A stretch of 64,000 bases of DNA from Macrostomum hystrix (lineage: Eukaryota; Platyhelminthes; Macrostomidae). The notes below the pieces were generated by a model. The model was not told where the DNA came from and did not search any database. It saw only the letters and a list, made by a program, of their open reading frames with translations. The position numbers were made by a program, and so were the translations under genes. The stretch spans positions 1 to 64,000 of the forward strand of contig CATNEN010000011.1 in NCBI GenBank assembly GCA_950097015.1, written 5' to 3'. The first letter of the stretch is position 1. Each line of letters begins with the position of its first letter. Positions 11,969 to 23,111 of this stretch are shown in pieces.

Positions 11969-14277
11969 ATGAACGCAGCTAAAGTTTTATATCTAGCTGC
12001 TCCCACAGATGTCTTGTGCAGCAATATCAGAACCAATGACTGCTATTGCAGCTTACAGCTAGCATGCCTGACTTTGAGAGGCGCAATGATGCACGCTGAT
12101 ACAGGAACAACCATAGAAAACAATCATGCTCCGTGTAGCGATATAGAACAGCTTTGCGCGTGCTTCTCGCACAGATCGCTCTATATGGCTTTTCTGAACT
12201 ATGTTGGGGCGCTGAGGCTAGACTTTGTTTCCTTGATTGGAACTGGCGCTTACACACTCTACCAGTAAGCTGGAAGATATGAACGGAGCAAAAGTTTTAG
12301 CTAGCTGCTCCCGCAGATGTCATTATGCTGCAATGTTAGAATTAGTCTCAGGATTTTGCAAAACACGCCGTACATGAATAAGCGAAAAGAACAACTTGAG
12401 CTTCTTGCACGTGCACTAGAACAGCTTTGCACGTGCTGTTTGCAAAGATCGATACATGCTGCTATTTAAGCATTTTGAAGGGACACTCAAGGCTGTAGCT
12501 AGTTTGCTTAAGTGAAAGTGCTCTTACTCTAGTCAAGAGGAAGATATGAACGCAGCTAAAGTTTTATATCTAGCTGCTCCCACAGATGTCTTGTGCAGCA
12601 ATATCAGAACCAATGATTGCTATTGCAGCTTACAGCTAGCATGCCTGACTTTGAGAGGCGCAATGATGCACGCTGATACAGGAACAACCATAGAAAACAA
12701 TCATGCTCCGTGTAGCGATATAGAACAGCTTTGCGCGTGCTTCTCGCACAGATCGCTCTATATGGCTTTTCTGAACTATGTTGGGGCGCTGAGGCTAGAC
12801 TTTGTTTCCTTGATTGGAACTGGCGCTTACACACTCTCCCAGTCAGCTGGAAGATATGAACGGAGCAAAAGTTTTAGCTAGCTGCTCCCGCAGATGTCAT
12901 TATGCTGCAATGTTAGAATTAGTCTCAGGATTTTGCAAAACACGCCGTACATGAATAAGCGAAAAGAACAACTTGAGCTTCTTGCACGTGCACTAGAACA
13001 GCTTTGCACGTTCTGTTTGCAAAGATCAATTCATGCTGCTATTTAAGCATTTTGAAGGGACACTTAAGGCTGTAGCTAGTTTGCTTAAGTGAAAGTGCTC
13101 TTACTCTAGTCAAGAGGAAGATATGAACGCAGCTAAAGTTTTATATCTAGCTGCTCCCACAGATGTCTTGTGCAGCAATATCAGAACCAATGATTGCTAT
13201 TGCAGCTTACAGCTAGCATGCCTGACTTTGAGAGGCGCAATGATGCACGCTGATACAGGAACAACCATAGAAAACAATCATGCTCCGTGTAGCGATATAG
13301 AACAGCTTTGCGCGTGCTTCTCGCACAGATCGCTCTATATGGCTTTTCTGAACTATGTTGGGGCGCTGAGGCTAGACTTTGTTTCCTTGATTGGAACTGG
13401 CGCTTACACACTCTCCCAGTCAGCTGGAAGATATGAACGGAGCAAAAGTTTTAGCTAGCTGCTCCCGCAGATGTCATTATGCTGCAATGTTAGAACTAGG
13501 CTCAAGCTTTTTGCAAATCACGCCGTACATGAAAAAGCGAAAAGAACAACTTGAGCTTCTTGCACGTGCACTAGAACAGCTTTGCACGTTCTGTTTGCAA
13601 AGATCAATTTATGCTGCTATTTAAGCATTTTGAAGGGACACTCAAGGCTGTAGCTAGTTTGCTTAAGTGAAAGTGCTCTTACTCTAGTCAAGAGGAAGAT
13701 ATGAACGCAGCTAAAGTTTTATATCTAGCTGCTCTCACAGATGTCTTGTGCAGCAATATCAGAACCAATGATTGCTATTGCAGCTTACAGCTAGCATGCC
13801 TGACTTTGAGAGGCGCAATGATGCACGCTGATACAGGAACAACCATAGAAAACAATCATGCTCCGTGTAGCGATATAGAACAGCTTTGCGCGTGCTTCCC
13901 GCACAGATCGCTGTATGTGGCTTTTCTGAACTATGTTAGGGCGCTGAGGCTAGACTTTGTTTCCTTGATTGGAACTGGCGCTTACACACTCTCCCAGTCA
14001 GCTGGAAGATATGAACGGAGCAAAAGTTTTAACTAGCTGCTCCCGCAGATGTCATTATGCTGCAATGTTAGAATTAGTCTCAGGATTTTGCAAAACACGC
14101 CGTACATGAATAAGCGAAAAGAACAACTTGAGCTTCTTGCACGTGCACTAGAACAGCTTTGCACGTGCTGTTTGCAAAGATCGATACATGCTGCTATTTA
14201 ATCATTTGCAAAGGACACTCAAGGCTGTAGCCAGTTTGCTTAAGTGAAAGTGCTCTTACTCTAGTCAAGAGGAAGAT
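11969..14277 (+). repeat. Four-unit block, right copy (4041-bp offset)
   Basis: Matches 7928-10236 unit for unit, including the rare TTTTAACTAG stop context at the end of the fourth unit's first frame (13701 unit; compare the 9660 unit). The next units differ (10237 is CCG-type, 14278 is the ACAGAAAAC type), which gives the right edge of the duplicated tract. Confidence 0.85.
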
Positions 14278-16585
14278 ATGAACGCAGCTAAAGTTTTATA
14301 CCTAGCTGCTCCCACAGATGTCTTGTGCAGCAATGTCAGAACCAATGATTGCTATTGCAGCTTACAGCTAGCATGCCTGACTTTGAGAGGCGCAATGATG
14401 CACGCTGATACAGGAACAACCACAGAAAACAATCATGCTCCGTGTAGCGATCTAGAACAGGTTTGCGCGTGCTTCTCGCACAGATCGCTCTATATGGCTT
14501 TTCTGAACTATGTTGGGGCGCTGAGGCTAGACTTTGTTTCCTTGATTGGAACTGGCGCTTACACACTCTCCCAGTCAGCTGGAAGATATGAACGGAGCAA
14601 AAGTTTTAGCTAGCTGCTCCCGCAGATGTCATTATGCTGCAATGTTAGAATTAGTCTCAGGATTTTGCAAAACACGCCGTACATGAATAAGCGAAAAGAA
14701 CAACTTGAGCTTCTTGCACGTGCACTAGAACAGCTTTGCACGTGCTGTTTGCAAAGATCGATACATGCTGCTATTTAATCATTTGCAAAGGACACTCAAG
14801 GCTGTAGCCAGTTTGCTTAAGTGAAAGTGCTCTTACTCTAGTCAAGAGGAAGATATGAACGCAGCTAAAGTTTTATATCTAGCTGCTCCCACAGATGTCT
14901 TGTGCAGCAATATCAGAACCAATGACTGCTATTGCAGCTTACAGCTAGCATGCCTGACTTTGAGAGGCGCAATGATGCACGCTGATACAGGAACAACCAT
15001 AGAAAACAATCATGCTCCGTGTAGCGATATAGAACAGCTTTGCGCGTGCTTCTCGCACAGATCGCTCTATATGGCTTTTCTGAACTATGTTGGGGCGCTG
15101 AGGCTAGACTTTGTTTCCTTGATTGGAACTGGCGCTTACACACTCTACCAGTAAGCTGGAAGATATGAACGGAGCAAAAGTTTTAGCTAGCTGCTCCCGC
15201 AGATGTCATTATGCTGCAATGTTAGAATTAGTCTCAGGATTTTGCAAAACACGCCGTACATGAATAAGCGAAAAGAACAACTTGAGCTTCTTGCACGTGC
15301 ACTAGAACAGCTTTGCACGTGCTGTTTGCAAAGATCGATACATGCTGCTATTTAAGCATTTTGAAGGGACACTCAAGGCTGTAGCTAGTTTGCTTAAGTG
15401 AAAGTGCTCTTACTCTAGTCAAGAGGAAGATATGAACGCAGCTAAAGTTTTATATCTAGCTGCTCCCACAGATGTCTTGTGCAGCAATATCAGAACCAAT
15501 GATTGCTATTGCAGCTTACAGCTAGCATGCCTGACTTTGAGAGGCGCAATGATGCACGCTGATACAGGAACAACCATAGAAAACAATCATGCTCCGTGTA
15601 GCGATATAGAACAGCTTTGCGCGTGCTTCTCGCACAGATCGCTCTATATGGCTTTTCTGAACTATGTTGGGGCGCTGAGGCTAGACTTTGTTTCCTTGAT
15701 TGGAACTGGCGCTTACACACTCTCCCAGTCAGCTGGAAGATATGAACGGAGCAAAAGTTTTAGCTAGCTGCTCCCGCAGATGTCATTATGCTGCAATGTT
15801 AGAATTAGTCTCAGGATTTTGCAAAACACGCCGTACATGAATAAGCGAAAAGAACAACTTGAGCTTCTTGCACGTGCACTAGAACAGCTTTGCACGTTCT
15901 GTTTGCAAAGATCAATTCATGCTGCTATTTAAGCATTTTGAAGGGACACTTAAGGCTGTAGCTAGTTTGCTTAAGTGAAAGTGCTCTTACTCTAGTCAAG
16001 AGGAAGATATGAACGCAGCTAAAGTTTTATATCTAGCTGCTCCCACAGATGTCTTGTGCAGCAATATCAGAACCAATGATTGCTATTGCAGCTTACAGCT
16101 AGCATGCCTGACTTTGAGAGGCGCAATGATGCACGCTGATACAGGAACAACCATAGAAAACAATCATGCTCCGTGTAGCGATATAGAACAGCTTTGCGCG
16201 TGCTTCTCGCACAGATCGCTCTATATGGCTTTTCTGAACTATGTTGGGGCGCTGAGGCTAGACTTTGTTTCCTTGATTGGAACTGGCGCTTACACACTCT
16301 CCCAGTCAGCTGGAAGATATGAACGGAGCAAAAGTTTTAGCTAGCTGCTCCCGCAGATGTCATTATGCTGCAATGTTAGAATTAGTCTCAGGATTTTGCA
16401 AAACACGCCGTACATGAATAAGCGAAAAGAACAACTTGAGCTTCTTGCACGTGCACTAGAACAGCTTTGCACGTTCTGTTTGCAAAGATCGATACATGCT
16501 GCTATTTAAGCATTTTGAAGGGACACTCAAGGCTGTAGCTAGTTTGCTTAAGTGAAAGTGCTCTTACTCTAGTCAAGAGGAAGAT

Positions 16586-16636
16586 ATGAACGCAGCTAAA
16601 GTTTTATATCTAGCTGCTCCCACAGATGTCTTGTGA
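16586..16636 (+). pseudogene. B-type first frame stopped at codon 17
   Basis: TGC to TGA at 16634-16636. The unit also has GCAATGTTGCACG (M41L) and GCGTGTTTCTCG. This is the first B unit of the window. The next unit at 17179 has the same stop, so the change was present before these two were duplicated. Confidence 0.5.
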
Positions 16637-17178
16637 AGCAATATCAGAACCAATGATTGCTATTGCAGCTTACAGCTAGCATGCCTGACTTTGAGAGGCG
16701 CAATGTTGCACGCTGATACAGGAACAACCATAGAAAACAATCATGCTCCGTGTAGCGATATAGAACAGCTTTGCGCGTGTTTCTCGCACAGATCGATATA
16801 TGCTGCTATTTCAGAACTAAGGAACTGTGTCTGTGAACTGGGCGCTGAGGCTATAATAAAAATTCCTTGATTGAAACGTGCGTTTGCACACTCTCAATCA
16901 GCAGGAATATAGAAACGCAGCTAGAGTTTCAGCTAGCTGCTCCTACAGATGTCAATATGCTGCAATGTTAGAACTAGGTTCAAGCTTTTTGCAAATCACG
17001 CCGTACATGAAAAAGCGAAAAGAACAACTTGAGCTTCTTGCACGTGCACTAGAACAGCTTTGCACGTTCTGTTTGCAAAGATCAATTTATGCTGCTATTT
17101 AAGCATTTTGAAGGGACACTCAAGGCTGTAGCTAGTTTGCTTAAGTGAAAGTGCTCTTACTCTAGTCAAGAGGAAGAT

Positions 17179-17229
17179 ATGAACGCAGCTAAAGTTTTAT
17201 ATCTAGCTGCTCCCACAGATGTCTTGTGA
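17179..17229 (+). pseudogene. B-type first frame stopped at codon 17, with downstream minisatellite
   Basis: Same TGA (17227-17229) as the preceding unit, followed 90 bases later by a 60-bp A/C/T repeat insertion that makes this unit 653 bp. Confidence 0.5.
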
Positions 17230-17326
17230 AGCAATATCAGAACCAATGATTGCTATTGCAGCTTACAGCTAGCATGCCTGACTTTGAGAGGCGCAATGTT
17301 GCACGCTGATACAGGAACAACCATAA

Positions 17327-17386
17327 ACAATAAACATAAACATAAACAACCATAAACAACCATAAACAACCATACAGGAACCACAG
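17327..17386 (+). repeat. 60-bp minisatellite insertion (CATAAACAAC repeats)
   Basis: Inside the 17179 unit, after ACAGGAACAACCATA. The core is three direct copies of CATAAACAAC at 17341-17370, preceded by shorter CATAAA and AATAAA variants. It probably grew by slippage from the local AACAACCATAGAAAACAA sequence. Seen in this unit only. Confidence 0.85.
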
Positions 17387-18408
17387 AAAACAATCATGCT
17401 CCGTGTAGCGATATAGAACAGCTTTGCGCGTGTTTCTCGCACAGATCGATATATGCTGCTATTTCAGAACTAAGGAACTGTGTCTGTGAACTGGGCGCTG
17501 AGGCTATAATAAAAATTCCATGATTGAAACGTGCGTTTGCACACTCTCAATCAGCAGGAATATAGAAACGCAGCTAGAGTTTCAGCTAGCTGCTCCTACA
17601 GATGTCAATATGCTGCAATGTTAGAACTAGGCTCAAGCTTTTTGCAAATCACGCCGTACATGAATAAGCGAAAAGAACAACTTGAGCTTCTTGCACGTGC
17701 ACTAGAACAGCTTTGCACGTGCTGTTTGCAAAGATCGATACATGCTGCTATTTAAGCATTTTGAAGGGACACTCAAGGCTGTAGCTAGTTTGCTTAAGTG
17801 AAAGTGCTCTTACTCTAGTCAAGAGGAAGATATGAACGCAGCTAAAGTTTTATATCTAGCTGCTCCCACAGATGTCTTGTGCAGCAATATCAGAACCAAT
17901 GATTGCTATTGCAGCTTACAGCTAGCATGCCTGACTATGAGAGGCGCAATGATGCACGCTGATACAGGAACAACCATAGAAAACAATCATGCTCCGTGTA
18001 GCGATCTAGAACAGGTTTGCGCGTGCTTCTCGCACAGATCGCTCTATATGGCTTTTCTGAACTATGTTGGGGCGCTGAGGCTAGACTTTGTTTCCTTGAT
18101 TGGAACTGGCGCTTACACACTCTCCCAGTCAGCTGGAAGATATGAACGGAGCAAAAGTTTTAGCTAGCTGCTCCCGCAGATGTCATTATGCTGCAATGTT
18201 AGAATTAGTCTCAGGATTTTGCAAAACACGCCGTACATGAATAAGCGAAAAGAACAACTTGAGCTTCTTGCACGTGCACTAGAACAGCTTTGCACGTGCT
18301 GTTTGCAAAGATCGATACATGCTGCTATTTAAGCATTTTGAAGGGACACTCAAGGCTGTAGCTAGTTTGCTTAAGTGAAAGTGCTCTTACTCTAGTCAAG
18401 AGGAAGAT

Positions 18409-18477
18409 ATGAACGCAGCTAAAGTTTTATCTAGCTGCTCCCACAGATGTCTTGTGCAGCAATATCAGAACCAATGA
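18409..18477 (+). pseudogene. A-type first frame broken by a two-base deletion
   Basis: GTTTTATCTAGC in place of GTTTTATATCTAGC shifts the frame after L7 and ends it at TGA after 22 residues. The shifted reading, VLSSCSHRC, closely resembles the second half-unit's VLASCSRRC. Relative to the second half, the first half as a class carries two extra bases here, so the deletion has restored the ancestral phase by accident. The unit is 575 bp and has further changes (GAGGCGCTAGG, CTGTACGCG). Confidence 0.5.
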
Positions 18478-18983
18478 TTGCTATTGCAGCTTACAGCTAG
18501 CATGCCTGACTTTGAGAGGCGCAATGATGCACGCTGATACAGGAACAACCATAGAAAACAATCATGCTCGGTGTAGCGATCTAGAACAGCTGTACGCGTG
18601 CTTCTCGCACAGATCGCGCTATATGGCTTTTCTGAACTATGTTGAGGCGCTAGGGCTAGACTTTGTTTCCTTGATTGGAACTGGCGCTTACACACTCTCC
18701 CAGTCAGCTGGAAGATATAAACGGAGCAAAAGTTTTAGCTAGCTGCTCCCGCAGATGTCATTTTGCAGCAATGTTAGAATTAGTCTCAGGCTTTTGCAAA
18801 TCACGCCGTACATGAAAAAGCGAAAAGAACAACTTAAGCTTCTTGCACGTGCACTAGAACAGCTTTGCACGTGCTGTTTGCAAAGATCGATACATGCTGC
18901 TATTTAAGCATTTTGAAGGGACACTCAAGGCTGTAGCTAGTTTGCTTAAGTGAAAGTGCTCTTACTCTAGTCAAGAGGAAGAT

Positions 18984-19268
18984 ATGAACGCAGCTAAAGT
19001 TTTATATCTAGCTGCTCCCACAGATGTCTTGTGCAGCAATATCAGAACCAATGATTGCTATTGCAGCTTACAGCTAGCATGCCTGACTTTGAGAGGCGCA
19101 ATGATGCACGCTGATACAGGAACAACCATAGAAAACAATCATGCTCCGTGTAGCGATATAGAACAGCTTTGCGCGTGCTTCTCGCACAGATCGATATATG
19201 CTGCTATTTCAGAACTAAGGAACTGTGTCTGTGAACTGGGCGCTGAGGCTATAATAAAAATTCCTTGA
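18984..19268 (+). CDS. B-type first frame, 94 residues, cysteine-rich, function unknown
   Basis: ATG follows AGAGGAAGAT, and the frame ends at TGA. Nine cysteines at residues 17, 25, 27, 33, 56, 63, 65, 81 and 83 include three C-x-C pairs (CYC, CAC, CVC). Residues 1-70 equal the A frame and 71-94 differ. No metal-binding or toxin family is recognised, and no secretion signal is present. Intact copies start at 20164, 21334, 21927, 22519, 23691, 24863, 25456, 26049, 26641, 27813, 28406, 28998, 30170, 31942, 32535, 36590, 38914, 41341, 41934, 43768, 44361, 45278, 46195, 46788, 47705, 48622, 49215, 51286, 51879, 52472, 53389, 54306, 55223, 56540, 57133, 57726, 58319, 58912, 59505, 60098, 60691, 61284, 61877 and 62794. 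Confidence 0.3.
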   Translation: MNAAKVLYLAAPTDVLCSNIRTNDCYCSLQLACLTLRGAMMHADTGTTIENNHAPCSDIEQLCACFSHRSIYAAISELRNCVCELGAEAIIKIP

Positions 19269-19306
19269 TTGAAACGTGCGTTTGCACACTCTCAATCAGC
19301 AGGAAT
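18984..19306 (+). repeat. First half-unit of a B unit (representative)
   Basis: This 323-bp half aligns with the following half (19307-19576). Shared blocks include ATGAACGCAGCTAAAGTTT with ATAGAAACGCAGCTAGAGTTT, CTAGCTGCTCC plus ACAGATGTC in both, AGAACAGCTTTGC in both, and AGATCGATATATGCTGCTATTT with AGATCAATTCATGCTGCTATTT. The unit is therefore a diverged head-to-tail dimer. B units keep this symmetry better than A units, which lost the GCTGCTATTTCAG block in the first half. Confidence 0.85.
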
Positions 19307-19500
19307 ATAGAAACGCAGCTAGAGTTTCAGCTAGCTGCTCCTACAGATGTCAATATGCTGCTATGTTAGAACTAGGCTCAAGCTTTTTGCAAATCACGCC
19401 GTACATGAAAAAGCGAAAAGAACAACTTGAGCTTCTTGCACGTGCACTAGAACAGCTTTGCACGTTCTGTTTGCAAAGATCAATTCATGCTGCTATTTAA
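19276..19500 (+). CDS. B-type second frame, 74 residues, weak start
   Basis: Opens at GTG seven bases after the stop of the first frame and ends at TAA. No ribosome-binding-like motif precedes the GTG. The only ATGs are internal, M30 and M44, the latter beginning MKKRKEQLELL. Residues 44-60 are rich in K, R, E and L and could be helical. The EQLC-x-x-C-x-x-RSI-x-AAI end matches the first frame in phase. If translated at all, it would depend on coupling to the first frame. It is present in every B unit and in every 324-bp module, where it has no first frame before it, which argues against a strictly coupled role. Confidence 0.18.
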   Translation: MRLHTLNQQEYRNAARVSASCSYRCQYAAMLELGSSFLQITPYMKKRKEQLELLARALEQLCTFCLQRSIHAAI

Positions 19501-19576
19501 GCATTTTGAAGGGAAACTCAAGGCTGTAGCTAGTTTGCTTAAGTGAAAGTGCTCTTACTCTAGTCAAGAGGAAGAT
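19307..19576 (+). repeat. Second half-unit plus leader of a B unit (representative)
   Basis: This 270-bp half carries a palindrome TGCACGTGCA, the AGAACAGCTTTGCACG block, the conserved TGCTGCTATTTAA end, and a 76-bp leader running into the next ATG. The equivalent of the first half's ATG is spelled ATAG here, so this half has no start codon at the homologous place. In A units the same place reads GGAAGATATGAACGG and does have an ATG. The second half is also the part copied into the 324-bp modules. Confidence 0.85.
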
Positions 19577-19886
19577 ATGAACGCAGCTAAAGTTTTATAT
19601 CTAGCTGCTCCCACAGATGTCTTGTGCAGCAATATCAGAACCAATGATTGCTATTGCAGCTTACAGCTAGCATGCCTGACTTTGAGAGGCGCAATGATGC
19701 ACGCTGATACAGGAACAACCATAGAAAACAATCATGCTCCGTGTAGCGATCTAGAACAGGTTTGCGCGTGCTTCTCGCACAGATCGCTCTATATGGCTTT
19801 TCTGAACTATGTTGGGGCGCTGAGGCTAGACTTTGTTTCCTTGATTGGAACTGGCGCTTACACACTCTCCCAGTCAGCTGGAAGAT

Positions 19887-20087
19887 ATGAACGGAGCAAA
19901 AATTTTAGCTAGCTGCTCCCGCAGCTGGCGCATAATGTCATTATGCTGCAATGTTAGAATTAGTCTCAGGATTTTGCAAATCACGCCGTACATGAAAAAG
20001 CGAAAAGAACAACTTGAGCTTCTTGCACGTGCACTAGAACAGCTTTGCACGTTCTGTTTGCAAAGATCAATTCATGCTGCTATTTAA
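19887..20087 (+). CDS. A-type second frame with 10-bp insertion
   Basis: The insertion CTGGCGCATA at 19925-19934 shifts the frame and reconnects the ATG at 19887 with the downstream KKRKEQLELL part, even though this unit lacks the extra T of 578-bp units. A copy with the same insertion is at 31073-31273. Probably fortuitous, but it is a third independent way in which the two parts are brought into one frame. Confidence 0.15.
   Translation: MNGAKILASCSRSWRIMSLCCNVRISLRILQITPYMKKRKEQLELLARALEQLCTFCLQRSIHAAI
19925..19946 (+). repeat. 10-bp insertion creating a perfect inverted repeat
   Basis: CTGGCGCATA is inserted after CCCGCAG. With the existing ATGTCATTATGC it forms GCATAATG-T-CATTATGC (19930-19946), a perfect 8-base inverted repeat around one base. 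This is the pattern expected when a short stretch is copied from the opposite strand. Confidence 0.8.
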
Positions 20088-20756
20088 GCATTTTGAAGGG
20101 ACACTCAAGGCTGTAGCTAGTTTGCTTAAGTGAAAGTGCTCTTACTCTAGTCAAGAGGAAGATATGAACGCAGCTAAAGTTTTATACCTAGCTGCTCCCA
20201 CAGATGTCTTGTGCAGCAATATCAGAACCAATGATTGCTATTGCAGCTTACAGCTAGCATGCCTGACTTTGAGAGGCGCAATGATGCACGCTGATACAGG
20301 AACAACCATAGAAAACAATCATGCTCCGTGTAGCGATCTAGAACAGCTTTGCGCGTGCTTCTCGCTCAGATCGATATATGCTGCTATTTCAGAACTAAGG
20401 AACTGTGTCTGTGAACTGGGCGCTGAGGCTATAATAAAAATTCCTTGATTGAAACGTGCGTTTGCACACTCTCAATCAGCAGGAATATAGAAACGCAGCT
20501 AGAGTTTCAGCTAGCTGCTCCTACAGATGTCAATATGCTGCAATGTTAGAACTAGGCTCAAGCTTTTTGCAAATCACGCCGTACATGAAAAAACGAAAAG
20601 AACAACTTGAGCTTCTTGCACGTGCACTAGAACAGCTTTGCACGTTCTGTTTGCAAAGATCAATTCATGCTACTATTTAAGCATTTTGAAGGGACACTCA
20701 AGGCTGTAGCTAGTTTGCTTAAGTGAAAGTGCTCTTACTCTAGTCAAGAGGAAGAT

Positions 20757-20834
20757 ATGAACGCAGCTAAAGTTTTATATCTAGCTGCTCCCACAGATGT
20801 CTTGTGCAGCAATATCAGAACCAATGATTGCTAA
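20757..20834 (+). pseudogene. A-type first frame stopped at codon 26
   Basis: TAT to TAA at 20832-20834. An opposite-strand frame remains open across this point. The rest of the unit is an ordinary A unit with AAAAATTTTAG. Confidence 0.5.
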
Positions 20835-23111
20835 TGCAGCTTACAGCTAGCATGCCTGACTTTGAGAGGCGCAATGATGCACGCTGATACAGGAACAACC
20901 ATAGAAAACAATCATGCTCCGTGTAGCGATCTAGAACAGGTTTGCGCGTGCTTCTCGCACAGATCGCTCTATATGGCTTTTCTGAACTATGTTGGGGCGC
21001 TGAGGCTAGACTTTGTTTCCTTGATTGGAACTGGCGCTTACACACTCTCCCAGTCAGCTGGAAGATATGAACGGAGCAAAAATTTTAGCTAGCTGCTCCC
21101 GCAGATGTCATTATGCTGCAATGTTAGAATTAGTCTCAGGATTTTGCAAATCACGCCGTACATGAAAAAGCGAAAAGAACAACTTGAGCTTCTTGCACGT
21201 GCACTAGAACAGCTTTGCACGTTCTGTTTGCAAAGATCAATTCATGCTGCTATTTAAGCATTTTGAAGGGACACTCAAGGCTGTAGCTAGTTTGCTTAAG
21301 TGAAAGTGCTCTTACTCTAGTCAAGAGGAAGATATGAACGCAGCTAAAGTTTTATACCTAGCTGCTCCCACAGATGTCTTGTGCAGCAATATCAGAACCA
21401 ATGATTGCTATTGCAGCTTACAGCTAGCATGCCTGACTTTGAGAGGCGCAATGATGCACGCTGATACAGGAACAACCATAGAAAACAATCATGCTCCGTG
21501 TAGCGATATAGAACAGCTTTGCGCGTGCTTCTCGCACAGATCGATATATGCTGCTATTTCAGAACTAAGGAACTGTGTCTGTGAACTGGGCGCTGCGGCT
21601 ATAATAAAAATTCCTTGATTGAAACGTGCGTTTGCACACTCTCAATCAGCAGGAATATAGAAACGCAGCTAGAGTTTCAGCTAGCTGCTCCTACAGATGT
21701 CAATATGCTGCAATGTTAGAACTAGGCTCAAGCTTTTTGCAAATCACGCCGTACATGAAAAAACGAAAAGAACAACTTGAGCTTCTTGCACGTGCACTAG
21801 AACAGCTTTGCACGTTCTGTTTGCAAAGATCAATTCATGCTGCTATTTAAGCATTTTGAAGGGACACTCAAGGCTGTAGCTAGTTTGCTTAAGTGAAAGT
21901 GCTCTTACTCTAGTCAAGAGGAAGATATGAACGCAGCTAAAGTTTTATATCTAGCTGCTCCCACAGATGTCTTGTGCAGCAATATCAGAACCAATGATTG
22001 CTATTGCAGCTTACAGCTAGCATGCCTGACTTTGAGAGGCGCAATGATGCACGCTGATACAGGAACAACCATAGAAAACAATCATGCTCCGTGTAGCGAT
22101 ATAGAACAGCTTTGCGCGTGCTTCTCGCACAGATCGATATATGCTGCTATTTCAGAACTAAGGAACTGTGTCTGTGAACTGGGCGCTGAGGCTATAATAA
22201 AAATTCCTTGATTGAAACGTGCGTTTGCACACTCTCAATCAGCAGGAATATAGAAACGCAGCTAGAGTTTCAGCTAGCTGCTCCTACAGATGTCAATATG
22301 CTGCTATGTTAGAACTAGGCTCAAGCTTTTTGCAAATCACGCCGTACATGAAAAAGCGAAAGAACAACTTGAGCTTCTTGCACGTGCACTAGAACAGCTT
22401 TGCACGTGCTGTTTGCAAAGATCAATTCATGCTGCTATTTAAGCATTTTGAAGGGAAACTCAAGGCTGTAGCTAGTTTGCTTAAGTGAAAGTGCTCTTAC
22501 TCTAGTCAAGAGGAAGATATGAACGCAGCTAAAGTTTTATACCTAGCTGCTCCCACAGATGTCTTGTGCAGCAATATCAGAACCAATGATTGCTATTGCA
22601 GCTTACAGCTAGCATGCCTGACTTTGAGAGGCGCAATGATGCACGATGATACAGGAACAACCATAGAAAACAATCATGCTCCTTGTAGCGATATAGAACA
22701 GCTTTGCGCGTGCTTCTCGCACAGATCGATATATGCTGCTATTTCAGAACTAAGGAACTGTGTCTGTGAACTGGGCGCTGAGGCTATAATAAAAATTCCT
22801 TGATTGAAACGTGCGTTTGCACACTCTCAATCAGCAGGAATATAGAAACGCAGCTAGAGTTTCAGCTAGCTGCTCCTACAGATGTCAATATGCTGCAATG
22901 TTAGAACTAGGCTCAAGCTTTTTGCAAATCACGCCGTACATGAAAAAGCGAAAAGAACAACTTGAGCTTCTTGCACGTGCACTAGAACAGCTTTGCACGT
23001 TCTGTTTGCAAAGATCAATTCATGCTGCTATTTAAGCATTTTGAAGGGACACTCAAGGCGGTAGCCAGTTTGCTTAAGTAAAAGTGCTCTTACTCTAGTC
23101 AAGAGGTAGAT

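Larger units (their letters stand above)
1..16585 (+). repeat. Segment 1: homogeneous A-unit array (577/578 bp)
   Basis: Contains a partial unit (1-424) and 28 A units with ATGs at 425, 1002, 1579, 2156, 2733, 3311, 3887, 4464, 5041, 5618, 6196, 6773, 7351, 7928, 8505, 9082, 9660, 10237, 10814, 11392, 11969, 12546, 13123, 13701, 14278, 14855, 15432 and 16009. Four recurring subtypes are visible. Units at 1579, 4464, 7928, 11969 and 14855 have TAC CAG TAA in place of TCC CAG TCA. Units at 1002, 3311, 7351, 9660, 10237, 11392 and 13701 have CCG for TCG and GTG for ATG after the CAGATCG motif. These seven, and the unit at 14278, end in TAATCATTTGCAAAGG rather than TAAGCATTTTGAAGGG. Units at 2733, 5618, 6773, 9082, 10814 and 13123 have one extra T (578 bp). 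Units at 3887 and 14278 carry ACAGAAAAC and CTAGAACAGG. Subtypes recur in a loose order: TAC-type, standard, 578-type, CCG-type. Confidence 0.97.

Noticed and set aside
19256-19280. Resemblance of CTTGATTGAAACGTGCG to the CENP-B box of eukaryotic satellites
   Set aside because: About 11 of 16 positions match when a gap is allowed, but the essential TTCG and CGGG cores are not present.
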